Source of the DNA: Gordonia tangerina
GTDB taxonomy: Bacteria; Actinomycetota; Actinomycetes; Mycobacteriales; Mycobacteriaceae
Length of the DNA stretch: 64,000 bases
Assembly (NCBI RefSeq): GCF_021556435.1
Contig: NZ_JAKGCU010000026.1
Location: 1-64,000, forward strand
Direction of reading: 5' to 3'
The position numbers and the translations under genes were made by a program. The notes under the pieces were generated by a model that saw only the letters and a list, made by a program, of their open reading frames with translations, did no database searches and was not told the DNA's origin. Numbering within the stretch: the stretch's first letter is position 1; each line of letters begins with the position of its first letter. This document shows, one piece after another, positions 18,072 through 26,690 of the stretch.

Positions 18072-19603
18072 CGGATCGACCAGCCGATATCGGCCCTCGT
18101 CGGCTCCCGCCGTCCCCGTTGATCTACGAGATCAACACCTGGGTGTGGCTCGCCGAGCTGTCCGACCGAATCGGCTGCACGGGCGCGAGCGAACCGATCA
18201 CGCTCGCCGACGTCCCGCACGCCACCTGGGACGCCATCGCGGAGTACGGCTTCGACGCCGTCTGGCTGATGGGGGTGTGGCGGCGCAGTGCGGCCGGCGC
18301 CCGGATCGCGCGTGGCGATCGCGCCTTGATGGAGTCGTTCGCCGAAGCGGTAGGGGACCTGCAGTCGCAGGACGTCGTCGGCTCACCGTATGCCGTGCGC
18401 GACTACACCGTCGATGACCATCTCGGCGGGCCCGCCGGGTTGGTGGCGGCACGGCGCGCACTCGCCGACCGGGGAGTGGCGCTGATCCTGGACTACGTGC
18501 CCAATCACGTCGCACTCGACCACCCGTGGGTCGGCACGCATCCGACTTGGTTCATCGGCGGGGATCGGGCCGACCTCGCCGCCGACGACGCGTCGTTCAC
18601 CGAGATCGACGGCCGGGTCATCGCACACGGCCGCGACCCGTACTTCCCGGCGTGGACCGATGTGGCGCAACTCAACGCGTTCGACCCGGACCTGCGCGCG
18701 GCCACCGACGCCGAGCTGTCCCGGATCGCGACGCAATGCGACGGCGTGCGCTGCGACATGGCGATGTTGGTGATGAACGAGGTCTTCGCGTGGACCTGGG
18801 GTAACCGAGCGGGCCCGGTGCCCACCGACGACTTCTGGCCCGACATCATCGCCTCGGTGCGCGCCCGACACCCGGGGTTCGTGTTCATCGCCGAGGCCTA
18901 CTGGGGCACCGAGTCCGCGCTGATCGATCAGGGTTTCGACCACTGTTACGACAAAACGCTCTACGACACACTGCGAGATGAACCGGGCACGCTGGCCCAC
19001 CGCCCGAACGCCGACGATGGAGATCCCCACACAGGCGTGCGTTTCATCGAGAACCACGACGAGCCGCGCGCTCCGGAGGCCTTCGGCGAACGCGACCGGC
19101 AGGCCGCGGTGGTGATCCTCACCGTGCCGGGAGCCCGGTTGATCCACCACGGGCAGCTCACCGGCCGCCGACGTCGCCTTCCCGTCCAACTCGGTTGCAG
19201 CCCTGACGAACCGGTCGACGGTGACCGCGCGGTGTTCTACCGTGCCCTGCTCGGCGTCGTCGACGACGACGCGTTCCGGTCGGGCGGGCAACGGTGGTGC
19301 GACACCCGGTCTGCACCCGCTCTGCTCGCCTGGACACGGGGCGCACGACGGTGGCTCATCGTGATGAACACTGCGGGTACGGCGACGGCAGGGCGCATCC
19401 GGCCGGACTGGTCCGATCCCGATGAGGCGCACCCGGCCGGACAACCCGCACCGGGCACCCGGCTGGTCGACGCGCTCTCCGGCCAACCGCTGCACATCTG
19501 CGGCGACGGAGCCGTCGACGTGCGGCTGGGGCCATGGGGGTGGTTGGTGCTGCGCCTCATCGACACCGACACCGACCGCGCTGATGTCGGGTGGGTGCCG
19601 TGA
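18068..19603 (+). CDS. GH13 (alpha-amylase family) glycoside hydrolase
   Basis: The 511-aa product has a (beta/alpha)8 barrel with the GH13 conserved regions. LDYVPNHVALDH is region I, GVRCDMAML holds the nucleophile Asp, FIAEAYWG the acid/base Glu, and FIENHDEP the third carboxylate. It should act on alpha-glucans or alpha-glucosides in the cytoplasm; no signal peptide is seen. The subfamily is unclear, and the short INTWVWLAEL opening resembles predicted alpha-amylase-family proteins rather than characterised trehalose synthases. The start at 18068 overlaps the antiporter stop (ATGA). The next gene, a sensor kinase, begins 64 bp downstream. Confidence 0.88.
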   Translation: MTDRPADIGPRRLPPSPLIYEINTWVWLAELSDRIGCTGASEPITLADVPHATWDAIAEYGFDAVWLMGVWRRSAAGARIARGDRALMESFAEAVGDLQSQDVVGSPYAVRDYTVDDHLGGPAGLVAARRALADRGVALILDYVPNHVALDHPWVGTHPTWFIGGDRADLAADDASFTEIDGRVIAHGRDPYFPAWTDVAQLNAFDPDLRAATDAELSRIATQCDGVRCDMAMLVMNEVFAWTWGNRAGPVPTDDFWPDIIASVRARHPGFVFIAEAYWGTESALIDQGFDHCYDKTLYDTLRDEPGTLAHRPNADDGDPHTGVRFIENHDEPRAPEAFGERDRQAAVVILTVPGARLIHHGQLTGRRRRLPVQLGCSPDEPVDGDRAVFYRALLGVVDDDAFRSGGQRWCDTRSAPALLAWTRGARRWLIVMNTAGTATAGRIRPDWSDPDEAHPAGQPAPGTRLVDALSGQPLHICGDGAVDVRLGPWGWLVLRLIDTDTDRADVGWVP

Positions 19604-19667
19604 CGGCGGCAAAGCGTGGCAAGGTCGTCACCGAACCACAGGACCGGGCGACGAGGTGGCCACGGCA

Positions 19668-20951
19668 ATGACGATCGTCTCCACGCCGAAACGCAGGGCA
19701 TGGTTGCATGCCTGGCGCTTGCGGCTGATCGGGCCGACCGACGACTCCGATCTGGCTCGCATCCGCCGATTCGGCGCCCGGTTCGTCGGTACCGGACTAC
19801 TGATCTTCCCGGTCGCACTGACGCCGCTGATCGCCTCGGAGTCCGCGTTGACCGACCGGTGGTGGCCACCGGTGAGCGTCCTGCTCGTGACGGTGCCGGC
19901 CATGGTCGTCATCATCGCCACCTACCGTCGGCGACCGACCGGACTCACCGTTCTGGCGACGGCCTGCTGCGCCGGCCTGCTGCTGGCCACCCTGTTGTGG
20001 TTCGGCGCCTGGACGGGAGCGGTCGCATCCGAGGACACCACCTGGAGCGTGTGGTTGGTGCAGTTCCCCGGGGTGCCGGGTCTACTCCTCGGGCTCAGTG
20101 GCCACCCGCGTCTCGCGTTGGCGTACATCGTCATCGCGACGCTGGTGACCCAAACCGCCAATCAACTCGGGCTGGACGGTCAGATCCGCCCGGAGTTGTA
20201 CCTGGGTTCCCTGCTCACCATCGCGCTGACCGCAGTGTTCCTGGCGGTCGCAGTGGTCACTGTCCGGACGGCGCAGGTCCTCGACGAGACCCGAGCAACG
20301 GCGATCGAGGCGGCGGCCGCGTCGTCGGCGGCGGCCGCCGAGGACGCCGAACGCACCCGGTTCGCCACGCTGATCCATGACAAGGTGCTGGCCATCCTGC
20401 TCGCCATCGACGTCGGTCGACCATCGTCGGCGCTTGCGGCGCAGGCGTCCTCGGCCGTCCATGAGCTCGACCGTCGCGGCGAGCACCCGACGGCCGGCCC
20501 GCTCGACGCCGACGAGTTCGCGCGGCGCATCCGGTTGGCGATCCGATCGACCGGGGTCGAGGTGGACCGTGAGCTGTCGATCGACCCCGACGCGAGTCGG
20601 CGCTATCCCGCCGAGGTCGCTGCGGCCCTGATCGATGCGATGGGCGAGGCCATCCGCAACCAGGCGCGCCACGCCGGCGACGACGCCTCCTGCCTGGTCG
20701 TAGGTGACCTCGGGGACGCATCGATCAGCCTCGCCGTCGTCGACGACGGCCGGGGATTCGACGAGGCGGATGTGCGACCGGAAAGGTTGGGGTTGGCGAT
20801 CGGTATCCGCCGGCGGATGGCCTCGGTTCCCGGTGGTTCGGCCGAGGTACGCAGCACGCCTGGACACGGCACCACGGTGATCCTGCGGTGGACCGACGAA
20901 CCGACCACACACGCGCCGGTGGCGATCGCGGTGCCGGATGGACGGGCCTGA
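19668..20951 (+). CDS. Membrane sensor histidine kinase (duplicate A)
   Basis: A 427-aa protein with five or six hydrophobic segments in the first ~200 residues, then a coiled-coil Ala-rich linker, a dimerisation helix (ERTRFATLIHDKVLAILLAIDVG, likely phospho-acceptor His in IHDK) and a HATPase domain. The ATP-binding motifs are EAIRNQARHA (N box), VVDDGRGFD (G1) and LGLAIGIRRRM (G2). The organisation is that of DesK/NarX-like HisKA_3 kinases, which usually pair with LuxR-type response regulators; none is in this window. I chose ATG 19668; GTG 19656 is an alternative. It overlaps the downstream partner gene by 14 bp. It is clearly paralogous to the kinase at 21998-23245. Confidence 0.85.
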   Translation: MTIVSTPKRRAWLHAWRLRLIGPTDDSDLARIRRFGARFVGTGLLIFPVALTPLIASESALTDRWWPPVSVLLVTVPAMVVIIATYRRRPTGLTVLATACCAGLLLATLLWFGAWTGAVASEDTTWSVWLVQFPGVPGLLLGLSGHPRLALAYIVIATLVTQTANQLGLDGQIRPELYLGSLLTIALTAVFLAVAVVTVRTAQVLDETRATAIEAAAASSAAAAEDAERTRFATLIHDKVLAILLAIDVGRPSSALAAQASSAVHELDRRGEHPTAGPLDADEFARRIRLAIRSTGVEVDRELSIDPDASRRYPAEVAAALIDAMGEAIRNQARHAGDDASCLVVGDLGDASISLAVVDDGRGFDEADVRPERLGLAIGIRRRMASVPGGSAEVRSTPGHGTTVILRWTDEPTTHAPVAIAVPDGRA

Positions 20952-22014
20952 CGTGGCGGCCGACGAGGTCGACCCGGCGATCGAGGACACCACCGACCTG
21001 TTCGGTCTGCGCTCGCCGTTGGTGGTGCGCGCACTGCTCGCCCTGGCTGTGATCTACCTGGTCGTCACGATCGGCTCCGGCGTCAACATCACGTCGGTGT
21101 GGAGCTGGGTCGGCTTCGCCGGTGCCTTCGGGTTGCTGGCCGTCGACCTGGCCGTGCTGACCCGGCTGCGAGGCGACCCGCTACCCGCGCGGGCAGCGGT
21201 GGTCGCCGCAGGATTGCTGCTCGCCGGGACCGCACTCGCGTGGTGGTCGGTGCCGGCCGCGACTTTCGCGCCGGTCCAGTGTCTGCCGGCGGCCATCGCG
21301 GGCATCGTCGCCCTGGCATTGCTGGTGGTCCGCGGACGGATCGGCACGGCATGGGTCGGTGCCGTCGCGATGAGTCTGTCTGCTGCGACTTGGGCGGCGG
21401 CGCGCGGACTCGGATTCACCGCCGGTCTGGTCTTCACCTCGTGGGTCTATCCGGTGATGCTGTTCGCATCGCTGTTCGGCGTGATGCTGCGGCCCATCGC
21501 CGAGACGATTGGCACGCTGCGCGCCCGGGCGGTCCGGGACGCGTCGGATTCGGCGGCGACGGTGGCCGCCGCCGAGGAGCGGGAGCGCCAGGTGGCGCTG
21601 CTCGACCGGCAGGCGCGACCCCTGCTCATGCAGGTAGCTGCCGAGCACGCATTCACCGTCAACGAGGTGAGGGATGCGCGTCTGGTCGAAGCCGGATTGC
21701 GTGACGGCATCCGGGCACCGGCCTGGCAGGCGGCCGCGGTGCGTGCGGCGGTGTGGCAGGCACGACGACGCGGGGTCACGGTGGTGTTGTTCGACGATGG
21801 CGGCACGGCCGAGGTCCCGGCCGTGCAGGCGCACCTCGACGACCTGCTCGTGGCCGAACTCGGAGCGATGCGGACCGGCCGGGTGACCGCGCGGGTGATG
21901 CCACCCGGGCGACCCACCCGCGCCAGTATCGTGCTCGCTCGCGCAGACGGCGTGCGACGCTACGACTGTGCCCACAACGGACAGATCACCGGCGGGGATG
22001 TCGAAAGCCGATGA
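20938..22014 (+). CDS. Membrane partner protein of the kinase (duplicate A)
   Basis: A 358-aa protein of unknown function. Six hydrophobic segments fill residues ~25-190, then come a charged helix rich in Ala/Glu/Arg (~195-225) and a cytoplasmic C-terminal domain (~225-350). That domain holds LLDRQARPLLMQVAAEH, then EAGLRDGIRAPAW and AVWQARRRGVTVVLFDDGG. No HATPase, receiver or HTH motif is seen. The second copy at 23242-24363 shares the same architecture and these motifs. The gene starts inside the upstream kinase gene, and the next kinase starts inside it or just behind it, so the proteins are probably made together. A role as co-sensor or kinase modulator is inference. Confidence 0.7.
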   Translation: MDGPDVAADEVDPAIEDTTDLFGLRSPLVVRALLALAVIYLVVTIGSGVNITSVWSWVGFAGAFGLLAVDLAVLTRLRGDPLPARAAVVAAGLLLAGTALAWWSVPAATFAPVQCLPAAIAGIVALALLVVRGRIGTAWVGAVAMSLSAATWAAARGLGFTAGLVFTSWVYPVMLFASLFGVMLRPIAETIGTLRARAVRDASDSAATVAAAEERERQVALLDRQARPLLMQVAAEHAFTVNEVRDARLVEAGLRDGIRAPAWQAAAVRAAVWQARRRGVTVVLFDDGGTAEVPAVQAHLDDLLVAELGAMRTGRVTARVMPPGRPTRASIVLARADGVRRYDCAHNGQITGGDVESR

Positions 22015-23245
22015 GGACGGCCGTGCGGTGAACGGCATCGCTCGACTGCAGACCGCCACCCACGGGGTCGGCCGCGGCCAACTGCGCGCCGACGACTCCG
22101 ACCTGGCGCGGCTCGAACGCGTGGGCACCCGGTTCGTGGGCTGCGGGCTGCTGGCGTTCAGCCTGCTGATGGCGCCGGTCGCGGTGCGCACCATGCACCT
22201 CACCGACCTGTGGTGGACGGTACTCAGCGTCGTACTCGTGGTGGGTCCGGCGGTCGCACTCGTGGCGATGTCGTTCCGCGACGAACCCGGCAGGCTCGAC
22301 TGGCCGGTGGGCGCCTGCGCCGTGGGTTACGTGTTGTCGACGCTGCTGTGGTTCGTGGCGTGGCGGGGCGTACCCGACGGCACCGACCGCTACACCATTT
22401 GGCTGATCCAGTTCCCGTCGGTAGCCGCCATCGCGCTGGTGTTGATCGGCCGGACCCGGTGGGCAATCACGCATCTCGTCGTCGCGACGACCCTGGTACA
22501 TGCGGCCAATCAGATCGGGCTCGACGGTGCGGTGACGCCGCGTGAGTTGTTGAGTGCGCCACTGACCATGGCGCTCAGTGGGGTGTTCATGGCGGTCGCG
22601 TACGCGACCGCGCGCAACGTCCGGTCGTTGGACACCCGTCGGGCCGCCACCATCACCGCGGCAGCCGCCACTGCAGCGATGGTGGCGCGCGAATCCGAGC
22701 GCGCTCGATTCGCCGCGGTGATCCACGATCGGGTGATCGCCGCGCTGCTGGCGGTCGGGGTGGGGAAGCCCGATCGGCGCCTCGCCGCCCAGGCGGCATC
22801 GGCGTTGGCCGAACTCGACCTGGGCGACGAGCGGGACAGTGCCGAGGTGCCCGCGTCGCTGTTCGCGCACCGACTGCAGGCCCTCGCCGACGAGGTGGGG
22901 GACGGGGTGGTGGTCGAGTTACGGGTCGTGGACAACGCGGTTGCGTACCCCGCCGAGGCGTTCACCGCGATCAGTGGTGCGGTGGGTGAGGCCTTGCGCA
23001 ACTGGCGACGACACGCCGGGGTGGGCAGTCGGTGCGTCGTCGACGGTGAGCTGGCCGGCGACGCGGTCTCGATCACCGTGCGCGACGACGGCGTCGGCTT
23101 CGACCCGACCGCGTTGGGCAATGAGCGATACGGGGTCGCGGTCGGCATCCGCGGCCGGATGGAGGCCGTGGCCGGTGGGTCGGTCGACGTCGCGGCAGCG
23201 CCGGGCGACGGTACCCGCATCCACGTGGGCTGGCGCCGCTCATGA
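21998..23245 (+). CDS. Membrane sensor histidine kinase (duplicate B)
   Basis: A 415-aa paralogue of the kinase two genes upstream. Five or six hydrophobic segments are followed by a dimerisation helix (ESERARFAAVIHDRVIAALLAVGVG) and a HATPase domain with VGEALRNWRRHA, VRDDGVGFD and YGVAVGIRGRM. Both copies share DDSDLAR near the N-terminus and the motif A-NQ-I/L-GLDG after the fourth membrane segment. Start choice: ATG 21998 overlaps the preceding gene by 17 bp but has no spaced ribosome-binding site; GTG 22028, with GAGGACGG upstream, is an alternative. Its stop overlaps the next start (ATGA). No cognate response regulator is in the window. Confidence 0.85.
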   Translation: MSKADEDGRAVNGIARLQTATHGVGRGQLRADDSDLARLERVGTRFVGCGLLAFSLLMAPVAVRTMHLTDLWWTVLSVVLVVGPAVALVAMSFRDEPGRLDWPVGACAVGYVLSTLLWFVAWRGVPDGTDRYTIWLIQFPSVAAIALVLIGRTRWAITHLVVATTLVHAANQIGLDGAVTPRELLSAPLTMALSGVFMAVAYATARNVRSLDTRRAATITAAAATAAMVARESERARFAAVIHDRVIAALLAVGVGKPDRRLAAQAASALAELDLGDERDSAEVPASLFAHRLQALADEVGDGVVVELRVVDNAVAYPAEAFTAISGAVGEALRNWRRHAGVGSRCVVDGELAGDAVSITVRDDGVGFDPTALGNERYGVAVGIRGRMEAVAGGSVDVAAAPGDGTRIHVGWRRS

Positions 23246-24363
23246 CCGGACGCGATGGCGGGTTGCGCGGTGGTCGCCGGACGCCGAAAGGTACCGGAGA
23301 TCACGACGACGAGCACCCGGCCGATCCCGCCGCAGTCGATCTGTTCGGCCTCGGTTCGGCTGCGGTGATCTGGTCGTTGGGGATATTCGCCTTGGCCTAT
23401 GTGGTGGTGGCGGTAGGTGCGGGTTGGGAGATCCGGTCGTGGGTGAGCTGGGTCGGTGCGGCGGCGGGACTGGCGGCGTTCGGCGTTGCGGCGGCGTTCG
23501 TCGTCGGAGGCCGCGGAGCGCGGACGCCGGCACCGGTCGCCGTGGCGGTGACCGGATTGGTGGTGGGTGCGCTGGCGCTGTCGTTGTGGAGTCTTCCGGT
23601 GGAGACCTACCGCACGTTGCAGACGTCGCCACCGGTGTCGGCGCTGACCGTGGTGGCGACGATGCTCGCACTGCATCGGCGCCCGGTGTTCGCCTGGGTG
23701 GGTGCGGTGTGCGCCAGTGTGGTCGCCGGGGTGTGGGGTGTCGCGCAGGGGTTCGGCTATCCGGCCGGCGCCGAGATCACGTTCTTCTGTTTCCCGGTGC
23801 TGGTGATGGCCACCTTGTTCGTGTTGATGGCACCGCCGATGGAGGTCCGCATCCGAGCGCTGCGCGAGCGGGAGATCGCGCAGGCGCAGACGGAGGCCGC
23901 CGCGAGAGCCGGGGCTGCCGAACGTCATGATCAGTTACGTCGTCTCGACCGCGGTGCCCGCCCGATCCTGCAGCGGATGGTCGACCGGCATGCCTTCGGC
24001 CCGGACGAGGTGATCGACGCCCGGCTGACCGAGGCACAACTGCGTGACGGCATCCGGGCGCGGGCCTGGGAGTCCGAGGAGGTGCGCAGCGCCGCGTGGC
24101 AGGCGCGGCGGCGCGGAGTGACGGTACTGCTGCTCGACGACGGGGCGCTGGACGCGCGCGGCGATACGGAGACCGCCCGCCGACTGCGGCGGCTGCTGGT
24201 CGCCGAGCTCCGAGCAGCTCGCGACGGTCAGATCACCGCCCGGGTGCTCCCGCCGGGACGCGAGGTGATCGCATCGGTGGTGGTGAACTCCAGCACCGGG
24301 GTCAGTCGTACCGAGTGCCGGTTCGACGGCGCCGTGTGCGTGTTTCCGGGAACCCTCAGCTGA
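23242..24363 (+). CDS. Membrane partner protein of the kinase (duplicate B)
   Basis: A 373-aa protein of unknown function and the second copy of the partner family. It has a ~30-residue hydrophilic start, six hydrophobic segments (~40-200), an Ala/Glu/Arg helix, and the C-terminal domain with LRRLDRGARPILQRMVDRH, EAQLRDGIRARAW and AAWQARRRGVTVLLLDDG. The spacing between these motifs is the same as in copy A, so the pair of genes was duplicated as a unit. It begins in an ATGA overlap with the kinase stop. Its 3' end overlaps the convergent acetyltransferase gene by eight bases, which marks the end of this co-directional block. Confidence 0.7.
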   Translation: MTGRDGGLRGGRRTPKGTGDHDDEHPADPAAVDLFGLGSAAVIWSLGIFALAYVVVAVGAGWEIRSWVSWVGAAAGLAAFGVAAAFVVGGRGARTPAPVAVAVTGLVVGALALSLWSLPVETYRTLQTSPPVSALTVVATMLALHRRPVFAWVGAVCASVVAGVWGVAQGFGYPAGAEITFFCFPVLVMATLFVLMAPPMEVRIRALREREIAQAQTEAAARAGAAERHDQLRRLDRGARPILQRMVDRHAFGPDEVIDARLTEAQLRDGIRARAWESEEVRSAAWQARRRGVTVLLLDDGALDARGDTETARRLRRLLVAELRAARDGQITARVLPPGREVIASVVVNSSTGVSRTECRFDGAVCVFPGTLS

Positions 24364-24727
24364 GTTCGGCGTCGAGCCACCTCAGGATGTCCGGCGTGGG
24401 CTTGCGTGCGGCGTCGGCGTATTCGGGATGTTTGCCGAGATAGGCCGCCACCATCGGGCACACGCCGACGATGACGATGCCTTCGGCGCGGGTCTGGTCG
24501 AGGGCGTGTCGGATCAGGATCGTGCCGAGTCCGCGGCCTCCGAACTCCTCGGCCACCTCGGTGTGGAAGAACACCCGTTGCCGACTGTCGCCGTCAGCGC
24601 GATCGCGGTAGGCGGTGAATCCCGCCGGGGCCGGTTCGGATGCGGTGTCGGCGACCGCGATCTCGAAGCGCTGCACGTCAGGCTCGTGGGTGACGGTGAC
24701 CGCGGCCCCGGTCTTGTCGGTCGTCAT
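24356..24727 (-). CDS. Small GNAT-like N-acetyltransferase (YjdJ/GCN5-related type)
   Basis: A 123-aa protein of the short acetyltransferase group related to GNAT (Acetyltransf_CG type). The acetyl-CoA pyrophosphate-binding pattern is FGGRGLGTILIRHALDQTRAEG, preceded by the strand QRVFFHTEVAEEF. The cysteine and tail VGVCPMVAAYLGKHPEYAD are also usual for this group. Substrate unknown; homologues are uncharacterised housekeeping proteins. I chose the ATG at 24727. It converges with, and slightly overlaps, the end of the kinase-partner gene. Confidence 0.8.
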   Translation of the reverse strand: MTTDKTGAAVTVTHEPDVQRFEIAVADTASEPAPAGFTAYRDRADGDSRQRVFFHTEVAEEFGGRGLGTILIRHALDQTRAEGIVIVGVCPMVAAYLGKHPEYADAARKPTPDILRWLDAELS

Positions 24728-24756
24728 GGTGACGACCTTACGGCCTGGCAGTGGGA

Positions 24757-24780
24757 GGACCGGCCGAAGACGGCCGGTCC
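24757..24780. other. Perfect hairpin between divergent genes
   Basis: GGACCGGCC and GGCCGGTCC form a perfect 9-bp stem with a six-base loop. It lies between the start of the minus-strand acetyltransferase and the plus-strand mbtH gene. It could be an operator or a 5'-leader structure; a terminator is unlikely in a divergent gap. Confidence 0.5.
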
Positions 24781-25002
24781 GCCGCCCGGAGTTCTCGCCA
24801 GGGGCACAGCCGGCACGTGCTCGCGGCGATGACGTGCACCCGCGTGGGGCGACGCGGGCGTCTGGGCCGATTGTCGTCACCGGTACCATCGGGTCCACTG
24901 ACCTCGATGCGCACCATCCGGGTCCGGGGACGTTGCGGCGCGCCTGCCGCGGGCGCCCAGGGCAACGGATGCACTACCCACACGAGAGGAACGACAGAGC
25001 AG

Positions 25003-25236
25003 ATGACCAATCCGTTCGACGACGAGAACGGGCGTTTCTACGTCCTGGTGAACGACGAGAACCAGCATTCGCTGTGGCCGACCTTCGCCGACATCCCGGC
25101 AGGCTGGACCGCGGTGTTCGGCGAGGACAGCCGGGCGGCGTGTCTGGAGTATGTCGAGAAGAACTGGACCGATCTGCGTCCGAAGAGCTTGATCGACGCC
25201 ATGGAGGCCGACCGCGCCGAGCGCGCCGCCGAGTGA
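25003..25236 (+). CDS. MbtH-like protein 1
   Basis: A 77-aa MbtH-family protein, the small partner that binds adenylation domains and is often needed for their folding and activity. The whole family pattern is present: [56 protein letters not shown], with the conserved Trp, Pro and Arg residues. GAGAGGA lies upstream of the ATG. It lies on the far side of the exporter genes from the synthetases and is about 90% identical in protein to the second MbtH gene at 62772, though codon choices differ more. It is followed, 142 bp later, by a small gene of the family that also follows the second MbtH gene. Confidence 0.95.
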   Translation: MTNPFDDENGRFYVLVNDENQHSLWPTFADIPAGWTAVFGEDSRAACLEYVEKNWTDLRPKSLIDAMEADRAERAAE

Positions 25237-25378
25237 CACGCCGGTAAGGGCAGCCAAACCAGTAGAAATCCACCGTGCCCCGGTGACATTCGGGGCGTGA
25301 GCTGTCATCATTTCCTCAACAGGGAACTGGTCGGGTCTGGAATCGGTGGTTCTCAGGTGCTGCGGAAGCAGGTGAGAC

Positions 25379-25720
25379 ATGGTCGGCGAATACGGACCGT
25401 GGGAGGCCGCACGTTTGCGTGCGACCAGTGACGAGATCGCGCGCAGGGCTCAAGTCACCCCGACGCTCACAGCGGTGCGGGTGCATGGCGAGTCCGCCAC
25501 CTACCGCGAGCTCGCCGGTGCACTGGTCCGCTACGGCCGGGTGTCCGACCTCAACGGGCTCGGGGTGGGCTCCACGATCGCTGCGGCGATCCTGCACTGT
25601 CTGCCCCGCATCGGCCGACTCGGCGAACCGATGGCGGTGGTACACACCGTGCGTCAGGTGCTCGATTGGCTGGCGCGTGACCTCGACGAAGGTTTCGGCG
25701 GTCTTCGCGCCATCGGCTGA
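25379..25720 (+). CDS. Small protein resembling an adenylation-domain N-terminal piece (copy 1)
   Basis: A 113-aa soluble protein of unknown function. After ~18 polar residues it reads ARRAQVTPTLTAVR then TYRELAGAL, which looks like the first strands of an NRPS adenylation domain (the region before core motif A1, as in PDRVAV...LTYRELD). It then diverges into a helical part with AAAILHCLPRIGRLG and VLDWLARDLDEGFGGLRA. No A2-A10 motif follows, so it cannot adenylate. It is homologous along its length to the protein at 63268. Both lie directly behind an MbtH gene. AGGTGA precedes the ATG. Function is unknown; see the findings for its relation to the synthetase termini. Confidence 0.75.
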   Translation: MVGEYGPWEAARLRATSDEIARRAQVTPTLTAVRVHGESATYRELAGALVRYGRVSDLNGLGVGSTIAAAILHCLPRIGRLGEPMAVVHTVRQVLDWLARDLDEGFGGLRAIG

Positions 25721-25766
25721 TGCGATCGGTGGGCCGGGCGACCCGGCGTCGGAAACCGCGCCGGCG

Positions 25767-26690
25767 TCACCGCGCGGTCGCCGCCTTTCGGTAGCCGCGC
25801 AGGGCCGGGTACACGCAGACGGCGATGATCCCGACGGTCCAGATCGTCACCTTGATCAGGTTCTCGGCGATCGGACCGCCGGCCGCCAACGAACGCATCA
25901 CCTCGATCGTGGGCGTCATCGGCTGGTTCTCCACGATCGGTTGGAGCCAGCCGGGGTAGGCGTCGATGGGGGAGAACCCCGAATTGAAGAACATCAGCAC
26001 GCTCGACACCAGCGACAGCAGCGGCACGAGCGGGGCCGATGGAGCGGCACTGACCGCGAGTGCCAGGACCAGTGTGGCGTAGGCGACGCCAAACATCAGC
26101 GTCACCCCGAAGATCCCGGCGATGGCACCGAACCCGCCGGTGATGTCGAACCCGATGAACGAACCGACCACGATCAGTAGCGCCGTGACGAGCACGATCC
26201 GGAACATCTCGCTGAGCAGTCGCGAGGTCAGATCGGCCGCGCGGTTGATGGGCAGCACGTACAGCCGCGACAGCAGACCGGTGCCACGCTCCTGATTGAG
26301 TCGGATGCCCGCGGCGACCGATCCGAACATCGCGCTCACCAGGATGACCAACGGAACGGTGCCGTAGGTGCTGTCCTGGCCGGTCGCGCTGCCGATGGCA
26401 TCACCGAGGACGACCTTGAACATCAGCAGGGTCAGGATGGGGACCAGCACCAACTGCAGGAATGTCGCCTTGTCGTGCACCATCACCGACAGCTGACGCC
26501 ACGACAGCACCCCGCTCTGGGTGAACCAGGCGCGGATCGTGCCCTCGCCGGGGGTGGCGACCGGTGGCGCCTTCTGCGCAGACGCGGCCCGGTCCTGCTC
26601 CGCGCTGGTCTGGTCCTGCACCGGGGTGGTGTGGGGCGCGACGGCGGGGGTGGGCGCGGCACCGGGTGTCCGGGCGGGCACGGCGGTCAT
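25767..26690 (-). CDS. ABC-2 type exporter permease (DrrB/C-like)
   Basis: A 307-aa membrane permease. After a ~45-residue Pro/Ala/Thr-rich tail come a short amphipathic stretch (LSWRQLSVMVHDKATFLQLVLVPI) and six hydrophobic segments of the ABC-2 family, with RLNQERGTGLLSRLYVLPINR between segments two and three and FFNSGFSPIDAYPGWLQPIVENQPMTPTIEVMRSL near the end, as in the daunorubicin/PDIM exporters DrrB and DrrC. The ATG at 26690 overlaps the stop of the first permease gene (ATGA). With that permease and the ATPase it should form a plasma-membrane exporter; the adjacent peptide product is the likely cargo, by inference. Confidence 0.88.
   Translation of the reverse strand: MTAVPARTPGAAPTPAVAPHTTPVQDQTSAEQDRAASAQKAPPVATPGEGTIRAWFTQSGVLSWRQLSVMVHDKATFLQLVLVPILTLLMFKVVLGDAIGSATGQDSTYGTVPLVILVSAMFGSVAAGIRLNQERGTGLLSRLYVLPINRAADLTSRLLSEMFRIVLVTALLIVVGSFIGFDITGGFGAIAGIFGVTLMFGVAYATLVLALAVSAAPSAPLVPLLSLVSSVLMFFNSGFSPIDAYPGWLQPIVENQPMTPTIEVMRSLAAGGPIAENLIKVTIWTVGIIAVCVYPALRGYRKAATAR

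Noticed and set aside
24757..24780. Perfect hairpin as a transcription terminator
   Set aside because: It lies between two divergently transcribed genes, upstream of both, where a terminator would have no obvious role.
25759..25781. CCGCGC/GCGCGG hairpin between the converging small gene and permease gene
   Set aside because: The stem is only 6 bp and overlaps the end of the permease coding sequence; chance pairing is likely in this base composition.
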